Below are positions 29,318-37,433 of a stretch of DNA of 64,000 bases, piece after piece (position 1 is the first letter of the stretch; each line of letters starts with the position of its first letter). The stretch lies in the NCBI GenBank assembly GCA_050693875.1, contig JBOGWP010000095.1, positions 22,009 to 86,008 on the forward strand. The letters are read 5' to 3'. A program made the position numbers and the translations under genes. Source of the DNA: JBOGWP01 sp050693875 (GTDB taxonomy: Bacteria > Actinomycetota > CADDZG01 > JAHWKV01 > JBOGWP01). The notes below the pieces were generated by a model. The model did no database searches, was not told the DNA's origin, and saw nothing but the letters and a program-made list of their open reading frames with translations.

Positions 29318-30024
29318 TGGGAAAGCGCCCCAAGCCTCAGCTCGAGCGCACCTACCGCCCGCGGCGCCTCGTCGAGCCCTTCGACTGGTCCATGTCGGGG
29401 CCGGTGCGTGGGCTGCGCAGCGATCTCCAGGAGCTGGTGCTGTTCCCGATCGTCCGCGCGTTCGCCCGCATCGACTGCCGCGGGAAGCAACACCTGAAGG
29501 AGGTGCGGGGGCCGGTGGTGCTGGTATCGAACCACACCTCGCATTTCGACTGCCCCGTCATCCTGACCGCGCTCCCGCACCGCATCCGCCAGCGGACGAT
29601 CGTGGCCGCGGCGGCCGACTACTTCTACAAGGTACGGATGCTCGGAGCCCTCACCTCGTTGGCGCTCGGCACGATCCCCTTCGAGCGCCACGAGGGCTCG
29701 CAGGCCGGGCTCGAGCGCTGCAAGGAAGGCCTTCGCCGGGGGTGGAACGTGCTGATCTTCCCCGAGGGCACCCGCTCGACCACCGGCGGGCTGGCCGCCT
29801 TCAAGCGCGGGGCCGCTCATCTTTGCCTCGAGACGAAGTGTGCCGCAGTGCCGATCCACATCCGTGGGGCGCACAACATCATGCCGAAGGGGGCTACGAT
29901 GCCGAAGCCCGGGCGGGTGGAGGTCCGCTTCGGCGCTCTCGTGCACCCGGAGCCCGGCAACGACCCCGAGGCGCTGACCAAGCGGCTCCACGACGCGGTG
30001 GCCGCGCTCGAGGCCGGGGCCTGA
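29317..30024 (+). CDS. 1-acylglycerol-3-phosphate O-acyltransferase (PlsC family)
   Basis: A 235-residue membrane-associated acyltransferase expected to turn lysophosphatidate into phosphatidate. The catalytic NHxxxxD-type motif is seen as SNHTSHFD (near residue 70) and the glycerophosphate-binding motif as FPEGTRS (near 149). A basic N-terminus (MGKRPKPQLERTYRPRR) precedes it. The ATG overlaps the uvrA stop. With the two following genes (CDP-alcohol phosphotransferase and CdsA) it makes a phospholipid-synthesis cassette in biochemical order: acylation, then CDP-activation and head-group transfer. Confidence 0.85.
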   Translation: MGKRPKPQLERTYRPRRLVEPFDWSMSGPVRGLRSDLQELVLFPIVRAFARIDCRGKQHLKEVRGPVVLVSNHTSHFDCPVILTALPHRIRQRTIVAAAADYFYKVRMLGALTSLALGTIPFERHEGSQAGLERCKEGLRRGWNVLIFPEGTRSTTGGLAAFKRGAAHLCLETKCAAVPIHIRGAHNIMPKGATMPKPGRVEVRFGALVHPEPGNDPEALTKRLHDAVAALEAGA

Positions 30025-30058
30025 GGCGCAGCCGGCCCTCCCGACGGCGGGACACGGC

Positions 30059-30655
30059 ATGGGGATCTACGCGATCAAGCCGGCCTTCCGCCGGCGGCTC
30101 GCCGGGGCGAGCCGGTGGTGCGTCCGGCACGGCGTCTCCGCCGACACCCTGACCCTCGCGGGGGTGGTGGCCTCGCTCGCGGGAGGGGCTGGATTGGCCG
30201 GTGGGGTTCAGAGGCGCTGGCTGCTGCTCGTCGTCCCGGTGCTGGCGATCGGCCGGACGGCGCTGAACGCCCTCGACGGGATGGTGGCCGGCGAAGCTGG
30301 CACGGCTCGCCCCTTCGGCGAGGTGCTGAACGAGCTTGCCGACCGGGTCTCCGACGCGGCGTGGTTCGTCGGGCTCGGCTTCGCCGCCGGCATGTTCCCG
30401 GCACTGGCGGCCCTCGTGCTCGCTTACCTATCGTCCCAGGTGGGCGTCGCCACGAAGGCGGCCGGCGGCCCGCGGGTCTATGCCGGGATCATGGGCAAGG
30501 CCGACCGGATGGTGCTGCTCTCGGCCGCCTCGCTGCTGGCGGTGCCGATCGGACTCGTGGTCCTCACCTGGGCGGCGTGGATCGCCGCGGCCGGCGCGGC
30601 AGTGACGATCGCCCAGCGCCTCGCCGCCGGCCTTTCGGCCCTTCGCCGGCGCTGA
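30059..30655 (+). CDS. CDP-alcohol phosphatidyltransferase family protein with altered active site
   Basis: A 198-residue polytopic membrane enzyme of the CDP-alcohol phosphotransferase family, which joins a CDP-activated lipid to an alcohol. The family motif Dx2DGx2ARx8Gx3Dx3D is recognisable but altered: NALDGMVAG at the first part (first Asp is Asn, Arg is Gly) and GEVLNELAD at the second (third Asp is Asn). Two of the four metal-binding aspartates are therefore missing, so a different acceptor, altered metal use or loss of activity must be considered. It lies between PlsC and CdsA, six bases from the next start. Confidence 0.8.
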   Translation: MGIYAIKPAFRRRLAGASRWCVRHGVSADTLTLAGVVASLAGGAGLAGGVQRRWLLLVVPVLAIGRTALNALDGMVAGEAGTARPFGEVLNELADRVSDAAWFVGLGFAAGMFPALAALVLAYLSSQVGVATKAAGGPRVYAGIMGKADRMVLLSAASLLAVPIGLVVLTWAAWIAAAGAAVTIAQRLAAGLSALRRR

Positions 30656-30661
30656 ACCCGA

Positions 30662-31609
30662 GTGCCGCACAACCCGCTCGACCATGCACTGTTCGCTCCG
30701 ACCGGACTCCGGGCGGGGGCCGTGCTGGCGGCGGCACTGCTGCTGATCCTGATCCTCGAACGCGGGCGTCCCCGTCCGGACTCGCCCCTGTTCCAGCGGC
30801 TGTCGTCGTGGGCGGTGATGGCCCCGGTGTTCACGGCCGCGGTGCTGACCGGCGGGGCGGCCGCCCTTGCGCTGGTGGTATTCATGACCGTGCAGGCCCT
30901 GCGGGAATACGCTGGGCTCGTTCGGCTCGCCCGCGTCTACGCCGGCCTCCTCATCGCCTACGGCGTGTTCGGCCTCGGGGTGACCGCCTGGTGGGGGCAG
31001 CGCTTCTTTCTCTTCCTTCCGCTCGGATTCTTCGCCCTCGCGGCCCTGCTGCCGCTGGTCCGCCTCGCCCGGGGCCCGGACGAGAGCCGGACGCCGTACG
31101 GGGAGCTCCTCCAGCTGGCCGCGATGGTGCTGGGCTACCTGTGGATCCCGATGTTCCTCTCCTACTTCGTGCTCATCCAGCGCACCGAGGACGAGGGCGC
31201 CGCGATCCTCCTGCTGCTCGGATTCGCGGTCGCGCTCTCGGACGTCTTCGCGTTCACGCTCGGCAAGCTGCTGCGCGGCCCGCGGCTCGCCACCGGCGTC
31301 AGCCCGAACAAGACCTGGGCGGGGGCGGCGGGAAACCTCGTCGGGGCGTATGTCGGATTCTCGATCATGGGGTTCGCCACCCCGGCCGAGTGGAGCTCCG
31401 CCACCCGTATCGTGCTCCCCGCCGTGGTCGCGCTCGCCGCCCTCTACGGCGATCTCATCGAGTCGCTCGTGAAGCGCGGGTTCGGCGTGAAGGACGCCGG
31501 TGGGCTGCTGCCCGGATTCGGGGGGTTGCTCGACCGCATCGACTCGCTGCTGGTGGCACTCCCGATCGGCTACTACGCGATGAAGGTGCTGCAGCACTAC
31601 ACCGCCTGA
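30662..31609 (+). CDS. cdsA: Phosphatidate cytidylyltransferase
   Basis: A 315-residue integral membrane enzyme that makes CDP-diacylglycerol from phosphatidate and CTP. About eight membrane helices are seen. The CdsA signature is near the C-terminus as SLVKRGFGVKDAGGLLPG followed by GGLLDRIDS; the usual GHGG is GFGG here. A DVFAFTLGKLLG-type metal-site helix (SDVFAFTLGK) and SPNKTWAGAAGN also match. GTG start 30662. The last 13 bases overlap the convergent DUF559 gene. Confidence 0.9.
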   Translation: MPHNPLDHALFAPTGLRAGAVLAAALLLILILERGRPRPDSPLFQRLSSWAVMAPVFTAAVLTGGAAALALVVFMTVQALREYAGLVRLARVYAGLLIAYGVFGLGVTAWWGQRFFLFLPLGFFALAALLPLVRLARGPDESRTPYGELLQLAAMVLGYLWIPMFLSYFVLIQRTEDEGAAILLLLGFAVALSDVFAFTLGKLLRGPRLATGVSPNKTWAGAAGNLVGAYVGFSIMGFATPAEWSSATRIVLPAVVALAALYGDLIESLVKRGFGVKDAGGLLPGFGGLLDRIDSLLVALPIGYYAMKVLQHYTA

Positions 31610-32562
31610 CCGCACGTTTCCGAGGCTTGCGCGTTCGGCGTCGCCTGGCGTCGTCCTGCGCTCAAGCTTCGCCGGACGCGGGCCGCGAATGCATCCTGCC
31701 GCTCCCCGACGTCTGCCTTGGTAGCGTGCATCACCCTCCAACCAAGATCCCCCAGGGCGTTGAGGCGGTCCCGGTCTCGTTGCCAGGCCGCTCTCCCCGA
31801 GTGGTACCGATAGCCGTCGCACTCGATCGCGATCCTCTGGTCCACGTACGCGAGGTCGACGCGGGCGATGACGTGGCCTCCGCTACGAACCTCGCGCTGC
31901 CGGACGGGTTCCGGCAAGCCCGCGCGACGCAGCAGCCGTATGACCTCCACCTCGAGGGCACTCTCGGCGGGCGCGGACTGCCCCCGCTCCTCCAACAGCG
32001 ACCGTAGCAGCGCCGTTCCGGGGCGTCCTTGGCCCCCAGCCCGGCCAAGGGTCCAGCGCAACCTCGAAAGGCTCGTGAGCCCCCGCCGGAGTGCGTACTC
32101 CATGGCCCGCTCGACGAGAGACGCCGGCGCCACGGCACCCAGATCGAGGAGCGTGCGGCCCGGCTCGGTCAGCCGGATCCCGCGGACGGTCATGACGTCC
32201 ACCCGGTCCAGGCGTCGCACGCGATGGATGACGACCCCAGCGGCCCTTCCGTGTACGGGCCGCGCCGTTGAGATCTCGACGGGCCCGGCCTCGAAGCCGT
32301 CGAGTCCGAGGAGGGCGGCGGCCGACCGATGGGAGATCACCGCCGCCTCGCCGGCCCAGAGCGACGTCGCCATGAGGCGTTGCTCCCATCAGGCAGGAGC
32401 ACCGGGCAGCCGGTACACACCCGGTAGCAGCTTCTCCCAGGCTCCCGATGTGACCCGGCGCTGAACGGTCCGTTGCGACAGTCCGCGCTGGAGCGCCTGC
32501 GAGGCGGTGACCAGACCCTGCTGACTGCGGGCGAGTCGGGAGCAGGCAACGTCGGGGCCCAT
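31597..32562 (-). pseudogene. AbiEi-like/DUF559 nuclease-fold protein split by an in-frame TGA
   Basis: One frame runs from ATG 32562 to the stop at 31597 except for TGA at 32391-32389. Upstream is a DNA-binding AbiEi-type head (SRLARSQQGLVTASQALQRG ... TVQRRVTSGAWEKLLPGVYRL); downstream is a long body ending in a DUF559/VSR-like nuclease fold (VDLAYVDQRIAIECDGYRYH). Intact relatives read PGAPxxWEQRLMA across the break. ATG 32373 lies five codons after the stop, so a headless 258-residue protein could be re-initiated. Such proteins are common actinobacterial orphans with no proven role. One base change explains the lesion. Confidence 0.75.
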
Positions 32563-32662
32563 TGCTGTTATGAAAGCAGCGCCCGGTGACAACCGACGAA
32601 GGTTGCGGTGGACGCCGCCAAGCGGCGGCGGGTGCGCAAACTTCGGCAACAATGGGCTCATC

Positions 32663-34624
32663 GTGGCAGCGACGGAGCGTTCCTGGCGGCCGAGGACCGG
32701 CCAGATACCCGACACCCCCGGCGTCTACCTGTTCCGCGACGCTCGGGGCCGGGTGCTCTACGTCGGCAAGGCGAAGACCCTCCGCCACCGCGTCCCGAGC
32801 TACTTCGGCACCCAGGAGCATCCGAGGGTGGGGGGACTGGTCGGCGAGGCCGCCTCCGTCGAATGGATCGTCACCGCGACCGAGGTCGAGGCCCTCCAAC
32901 TCGAGGTGACGCTCATCAAGGAGCACCAGCCGCGCTTCAACGTCCGCTACCGCGACGACAAGTCGTATCCGTATCTCGCGGTCACGCTGAACGAGGAGGT
33001 GCCCAGGGCCCTGGTGACCAGAGGGCGCAAGCGCAAGGGGGTCCGGTACTACGGGCCCTTCGCCCACGCCTATGCCATCCGCGACACCCTGGACCTGCTG
33101 CTGCGGGTGTTCCCCATCCGGTCGTGCAGCCAGGGCGTGTTCGACCGGGCCCGCCGGGCCAACCGACCCTGCCTCCTCTACGACATCGGGCGCTGCTCGG
33201 GGCCGTGCGTGGGGGCCGTATCCGGCGAGGAGCACCGGGAGATCGTGGCCAGATTCTGCGCCTTCATGGACGGCGACCGCGACGCCGTCGTCCGTGACCT
33301 CGAGGCGAAGATGCGCGACGCCGCGGCGGGGCTCGAGTTCGAGCAGGCGGCGAGGCTCCGCGATCGGTTGACCGCGGTGCGGCGGGTGGTGGAGCGCCAG
33401 GAGATGGTGACCGAGCGGCCCGAGGACCTCGATGTGGTCGGGTTCGTGGGCGACGAGCTCGAGGCATCGTTCCAGGTGTTCTTCGTGCGGGCGGGGCGGG
33501 TGGTCGGCCGCAAGGGATTCATCGTCGACCGCGTCGAAGTCCTCTCCGAGCCCGAGCTGCTCGCCTCGTTCCTCGAGAACCTCTACGCCGACGCCGAGAG
33601 CGTCCCGCGCGACGTGCTGGTGCCGATGACCCCGGCGTCGGCCGACGTCATCGAGGTCTGGCTGGCCCAGGCGCGGGGATCGCGGGTGTCGATCCGAGTG
33701 CCGCAGCGGGGCGCCAAGCGCCGGCTGCTCGAAACCGTCACCGCCAACGCCCGCGAGGCGTTCGCGCAGAACCGTCTCAAGCGGGCGGCCGACTTCGCCG
33801 CACGCTCGCGGGCGCTGTCGGCGCTGCAGGACGCCCTCGACCTGCCGGAGGCGCCGCTGCGGATCGAGTGCTTCGACATCTCCAACCTCGGCCCCACCGA
33901 GGTGGTGGGCTCGATGGTCGTCTTCGAGGACGCCATGCCCAAGAAGTCGGACTACCGCAAGTTCAAGATCCGCGCGGTCGAGGGCCAGGACGACGTCGGG
34001 TCGATGGGCGAGGTTCTGCGGCGGCGGCTCTCGCGGTACCTCGGGGAGTGCGAAGTGCCCCGGGAGCGCGCGAGCCGCTTCTCGTACCAGCCCGGGCTGA
34101 TCGTCCTCGACGGGGGCAAGGGGCAGCTCAACCGGGTGCTCGAGGTGATGTCCGAGCTGGGGGTGGTGGGCATCCCGGTGGTGGCGCTGGCCAAGCGTTT
34201 CGAGGAGGTGTTCGTGCCCGGCGAGTCCGAGCCGCGTGAGATCCCGCGGGGTTCCGAGGCCCTCTACCTCCTGCAGCGCATCCGCGACGAGGCCCACCGC
34301 TTCGCGGTCGGCTATCAGCGCACCCGGCGGAGCAAGCGCATGACGGAGAGCCTGCTCGACGCCCTCCCCGGCGTGGGGCCCGTCCGCCGCAAGGCGCTGC
34401 TTCGCCACTTCGGATCTGCCCGCCGCCTGCTCGAGGCGTCCCCCGAGGAGATCGCCGGGGTGCCGGGGATCGGATCGGAGCTGGCCGGCCGCATCCATGA
34501 GAGCCTGATTGCGAGGCCCCGGACGAACGGGGCGCCCGACCCCGGCCCGGATCGACGCGCCCCCGTACCGGTGCCGGCCCCACCGGGAACCGAGCCGGGA
34601 TCCGAGCGAGGAGATTCGACGTGA
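32663..34624 (+). CDS. uvrC: Excinuclease ABC subunit C
   Basis: A 653-residue dual-incision nuclease of nucleotide excision repair. The GIY-YIG nuclease is N-terminal (GVYLFRDARGRVLYVGKAKTL, residues about 20-40), followed by a UVR domain (GLEFEQAARLRDRL) that binds UvrB, the RNase H-like EndoV domain with catalytic Asp in CFDISN and later DGGKGQLN, and tandem helix-hairpin-helix motifs at the end (LPGVGPVRR, VPGIGSELA). The GTG 32663 is chosen because homology begins there; upstream codons look non-coding. GTGA overlap with rapZ follows. Confidence 0.96.
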   Translation: MAATERSWRPRTGQIPDTPGVYLFRDARGRVLYVGKAKTLRHRVPSYFGTQEHPRVGGLVGEAASVEWIVTATEVEALQLEVTLIKEHQPRFNVRYRDDKSYPYLAVTLNEEVPRALVTRGRKRKGVRYYGPFAHAYAIRDTLDLLLRVFPIRSCSQGVFDRARRANRPCLLYDIGRCSGPCVGAVSGEEHREIVARFCAFMDGDRDAVVRDLEAKMRDAAAGLEFEQAARLRDRLTAVRRVVERQEMVTERPEDLDVVGFVGDELEASFQVFFVRAGRVVGRKGFIVDRVEVLSEPELLASFLENLYADAESVPRDVLVPMTPASADVIEVWLAQARGSRVSIRVPQRGAKRRLLETVTANAREAFAQNRLKRAADFAARSRALSALQDALDLPEAPLRIECFDISNLGPTEVVGSMVVFEDAMPKKSDYRKFKIRAVEGQDDVGSMGEVLRRRLSRYLGECEVPRERASRFSYQPGLIVLDGGKGQLNRVLEVMSELGVVGIPVVALAKRFEEVFVPGESEPREIPRGSEALYLLQRIRDEAHRFAVGYQRTRRSKRMTESLLDALPGVGPVRRKALLRHFGSARRLLEASPEEIAGVPGIGSELAGRIHESLIARPRTNGAPDPGPDRRAPVPVPAPPGTEPGSERGDST

Positions 34625-35505
34625 GCGGCCGTACCCGCAGCGAGCTGCCTCGGTTCACGATCGTGACCGGACTCTCGGGGGCTGGACGCTCCGAAGCCGC
34701 GAAGTGCTTCGAAGACCTCGGCTACTTCGTAATCGACAACCTGCCGCCGGCGCTGATCGGGCGGATGGCGAGTCTGGTGTCGGGGCCGGGCAGCAAGGTG
34801 AAGCAGGTTGCCCTCGTGGTCGACGTGCGCGGGGGCGAGTTCTTTCCCGAGCTGCAGAAGGCCCTCGACGAGCTGGGGGAGCGCGGCATCGCCCACCGGA
34901 TCGTGTTCCTCGAGGCCTCGGACGAGGCCCTCGTGCGCCGCTTCGAGGCGACACGGCGGCGGCACCCTCTTGCCGAGGCCGACCGGGTGACGCAGGCGAT
35001 CGCTGCCGAGCGCGAGCTGATGTCGGGCCTGCGGGCGACCGCCGACGTGGTGATCGACACCACCGAGCTGAACGTCCACGAGCTGCGCGACAAGGTCAAG
35101 TCGTTCTTTGCAGAGGCGGCCCCACGCACCGGGCTGGCCGTCAACGTGATCTCCTTCGGATACAAGCACGGCCTGCCGCTCGACGCCGACCTCGTGCTCG
35201 ACTGCCGCTTCCTCCCGAATCCGCACTGGGTAGAGGAGCTGCGGCCCTTCCCGGGAACGCATCGCAAGGTGCGCGGCTACGTCCTGGGGTCGGAGGGGAC
35301 GGGCGAGTTCCTGACCAAGGTCAAGGATCTCCTCGGCTTCCTGCTCCCCGGGTATCTGAAGGAAGGCCGCCACTACCTGACGATCGCGGTGGGCTGCACC
35401 GGCGGCAAGCACCGCTCGGTCGTGATCGCCGACGAGATCGGGCGGTTTCTCCAGGAGCGCGGGCTACCCTCGACCGTCGTGCACCGCGACGTCGAGCGCG
35501 AGTAG
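34621..35505 (+). CDS. rapZ: RNase adapter / nucleotide-binding protein RapZ
   Basis: A 294-residue P-loop protein. The N-terminal motif is GLSGAGRSEA, where GAGKS is the classical form; the Arg variant is common in actinobacterial members. A conserved DNLPP follows, then FLEASDEALVRRFEATRRRHPL, and the C-terminal domain with GYKHGLPLDADLVLDCRFLPNP and GCTGGKHRSV. RapZ/YvcJ binds nucleotides and, in some bacteria, small RNAs. It overlaps uvrC by four bases. The genes usually next in actinobacteria (yvcK, whiA) are missing here. Confidence 0.93.
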   Translation: MSGRTRSELPRFTIVTGLSGAGRSEAAKCFEDLGYFVIDNLPPALIGRMASLVSGPGSKVKQVALVVDVRGGEFFPELQKALDELGERGIAHRIVFLEASDEALVRRFEATRRRHPLAEADRVTQAIAAERELMSGLRATADVVIDTTELNVHELRDKVKSFFAEAAPRTGLAVNVISFGYKHGLPLDADLVLDCRFLPNPHWVEELRPFPGTHRKVRGYVLGSEGTGEFLTKVKDLLGFLLPGYLKEGRHYLTIAVGCTGGKHRSVVIADEIGRFLQERGLPSTVVHRDVERE

Positions 35506-35513
35506 GGATCTCG

Positions 35514-36251
35514 CTATTCGGCGTTCCTCCAGAGGCCGAAGGCCATCCCCTGAGGGTCGAGGAGCTGGGCGAACTCGACCCCGGCGAGCGTGGTGGGGGG
35601 CACGAGCGCCTTCCCACCCAGCGACTCCGCCGTGTCGAGGCGAGCCTGGAGGTCAGCGACCTCGGCGTAGAGCGTGACGTGTGGCTGGCCGTCGGGGCTG
35701 CTCCCGATGCCACCCCCGATGCCCCCTTGCTCCGGTTCGACCTGGTAGTACTCGAAGCCTCCGGGCGCGTCGCTCGCCGTCGGCGTCCAGCCGAACTGCT
35801 CCTCGTAGAATTTGGCCAGGCCGCTCGGGTTCGGCCCGAGGACCTCGAACCACGAGACCGGTGCGCCGCTGCCTTCCGACACGCCGGGTCCTTGCTGGTT
35901 CGGGTCGCTGCCCACCAGGCCGATCTTGTTCCCGGCGGGGTCGGCAAAGTGAGCGAAGCTGACGATCCCGGGAATGTACGTGGGTGGGACGATGGTCTTC
36001 CCGCCGGCAGCCTCGATCTTGTCGAGGGCCGCCTGGAGGTCCGCCACCTCGATGTAGAAAGTGACGTACGGCTCTCCCTGCTGCACGGTTCCGATCCCGC
36101 CGTTGATGCCGCTCCCCGAGTGGGTGTCGATGGTGGCGTAGCCCAACTCGGGCACCCGCTGCAGGTGCCAGTCGAACAGCTCGTGGTAGAAGCCCTCGAG
36201 CGCGGCTCCGTCGGTACCGATCACCTCGAAGTGCACGACCTGATTGCTCAT
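35514..36251 (-). CDS. Two-domain VOC (glyoxalase/bleomycin-resistance fold) protein
   Basis: A 245-residue protein made of two VOC domains, each with the paired beta-alpha-beta-beta-beta pattern: residues about 5-118 (FEVIGTDGAALEGFYHELF ... FADPAGNKIGLVG) and 130-243 (FEVLGPNPSGLAKFYEEQF ... LLDPQGMAFGLW). Metal ligands are not clearly conserved in both halves. The ATG is preceded by a strong AGGAGG at a spacing of six bases. It is inserted between rapZ and gap on the opposite strand, so it is not part of the glycolytic operon. The ligand is unknown. Confidence 0.8.
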   Translation of the reverse strand: MSNQVVHFEVIGTDGAALEGFYHELFDWHLQRVPELGYATIDTHSGSGINGGIGTVQQGEPYVTFYIEVADLQAALDKIEAAGGKTIVPPTYIPGIVSFAHFADPAGNKIGLVGSDPNQQGPGVSEGSGAPVSWFEVLGPNPSGLAKFYEEQFGWTPTASDAPGGFEYYQVEPEQGGIGGGIGSSPDGQPHVTLYAEVADLQARLDTAESLGGKALVPPTTLAGVEFAQLLDPQGMAFGLWRNAE

Positions 36252-36357
36252 ACCTCACCTCCTGTAGCTCCGGCCTGGTTCGGTTGCCCATGAGCTGCCG
36301 CCCCGCTCCCCAGCCTTACCCGCCGGCGGCGGGTCGTCAATCCGCCGCGTCTGGAGA

Positions 36358-36369
36358 TATAGATATAGT
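36358..36369 (+). promoter_or_regulatory. AT-rich -10 region of the gap-pgk-tpiA operon
   Basis: The only AT-rich patch in this intergenic region, with overlapping TATAGA (36358-36363) and TATAGT (36364-36369) boxes. A TCGTCA at 36334-36339 could be the -35 element for the first (18-base spacer). AGGAGG at 36395-36400 is the ribosome site for gap. Confidence 0.4.
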
Positions 36370-36405
36370 CATCACTTTCCCTGGGGATCGAGGCAGGAGG
36401 TGCCG

Positions 36406-37431
36406 ATGGCAGTGCGAGTGGGGATCAACGGATTCGGCCGTATCGGCCGCAACTTCTTCCGCGCGGCGCTGAAGCGTGGCGCGGAGTCCGGCGTCGAGAT
36501 CGTCGCCGCAAACGACCTCGCTGATCCGAAGATCCTCGCCCACCTGCTCAAGTACGACTCGATCCTCGGGACGCTGGAGGCCGACCTCAAGGTGACCGGC
36601 GACGGGATCCAGGTCGATGGGACCTCCCTGCAGGTGCTCGCGGAACGCGACCCGGCGGCGCTCCCGTGGAAGGACCTCGGCGTCGACGTCGTGGTCGAGT
36701 CGACCGGGCTCTTCACCGACCGCGAGTCGGCTGCCAAGCACCTCCAGGCCGGCGCCAGGAAGGTGATCATCTCGGCTCCCGCCAAGAACCCCGACATCAC
36801 GATCGTGATGGGGGTCAACGAGGACAAGTACGACCCCAGCTCGCACAACATCATCTCGAACGCGTCCTGCACCACCAACTCGGTGGTCCCCATCGCCAAG
36901 GTCCTCCTGGACAACTTCGGGATCGAGAAGGGCGTGATGACCACCATCCACGCCTTCACCACCGAGCAGCAGCTCCACGACCAGGTGGCGATGACCCGCA
37001 AGGGGACGCCCGACCTCCGCCGCATGCGGGCTGCCGGGCTCAATATCGTTCCCGCGAGCACCGGCGCGGCACGCGCAACCGGCGAGGTGCTCCCCGAGCT
37101 CAAGGGGAAGATGGACGGCATGGCGATGCGCGTCCCCGTCCCCGTCGGCAGCGTGACCGACCTCGTCGCCGTCCTCGGCCGGGAGGTGACCGTCGACGAG
37201 GTGAACAGCGCCTTCCGCGAGGCGGCGGGGTCGAAGCGCCTGAAGGGCATTCTCGCTTACACCGAGGACCCCATCGTCTCGTCCGACGTCGTCGGCAACT
37301 CCGCCTCGACGGTCGTCGACGGCCTTTCGACGATGGCGATGGGCAACACCGTCAAGGTCATCGGCTGGTACGACAACGAGTGGGGGTACTCGAACCGGCT
37401 CGTCGACCTCTGCAAGTACGTCGTCGGGTAG
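36406..37431 (+). CDS. gap: Glyceraldehyde-3-phosphate dehydrogenase (type I)
   Basis: A 341-residue NAD(P)-linked enzyme oxidising glyceraldehyde-3-phosphate to 1,3-bisphosphoglycerate. The nucleotide motif INGFGRIGR is at residues 7-15, the catalytic segment SNASCTTN gives the active-site Cys near 155, and the partner His is in TTIHAFT. NIVPASTGAA and WYDNEWGYS complete the family pattern. ATG 36406 has AGGAGG five bases upstream, so the GTG six bases earlier is not used. The segment TTEQQLHD differs slightly from the usual TxDQ form. Confidence 0.97.
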   Translation: MAVRVGINGFGRIGRNFFRAALKRGAESGVEIVAANDLADPKILAHLLKYDSILGTLEADLKVTGDGIQVDGTSLQVLAERDPAALPWKDLGVDVVVESTGLFTDRESAAKHLQAGARKVIISAPAKNPDITIVMGVNEDKYDPSSHNIISNASCTTNSVVPIAKVLLDNFGIEKGVMTTIHAFTTEQQLHDQVAMTRKGTPDLRRMRAAGLNIVPASTGAARATGEVLPELKGKMDGMAMRVPVPVGSVTDLVAVLGREVTVDEVNSAFREAAGSKRLKGILAYTEDPIVSSDVVGNSASTVVDGLSTMAMGNTVKVIGWYDNEWGYSNRLVDLCKYVVG

Positions 37432-37433
37432 CA

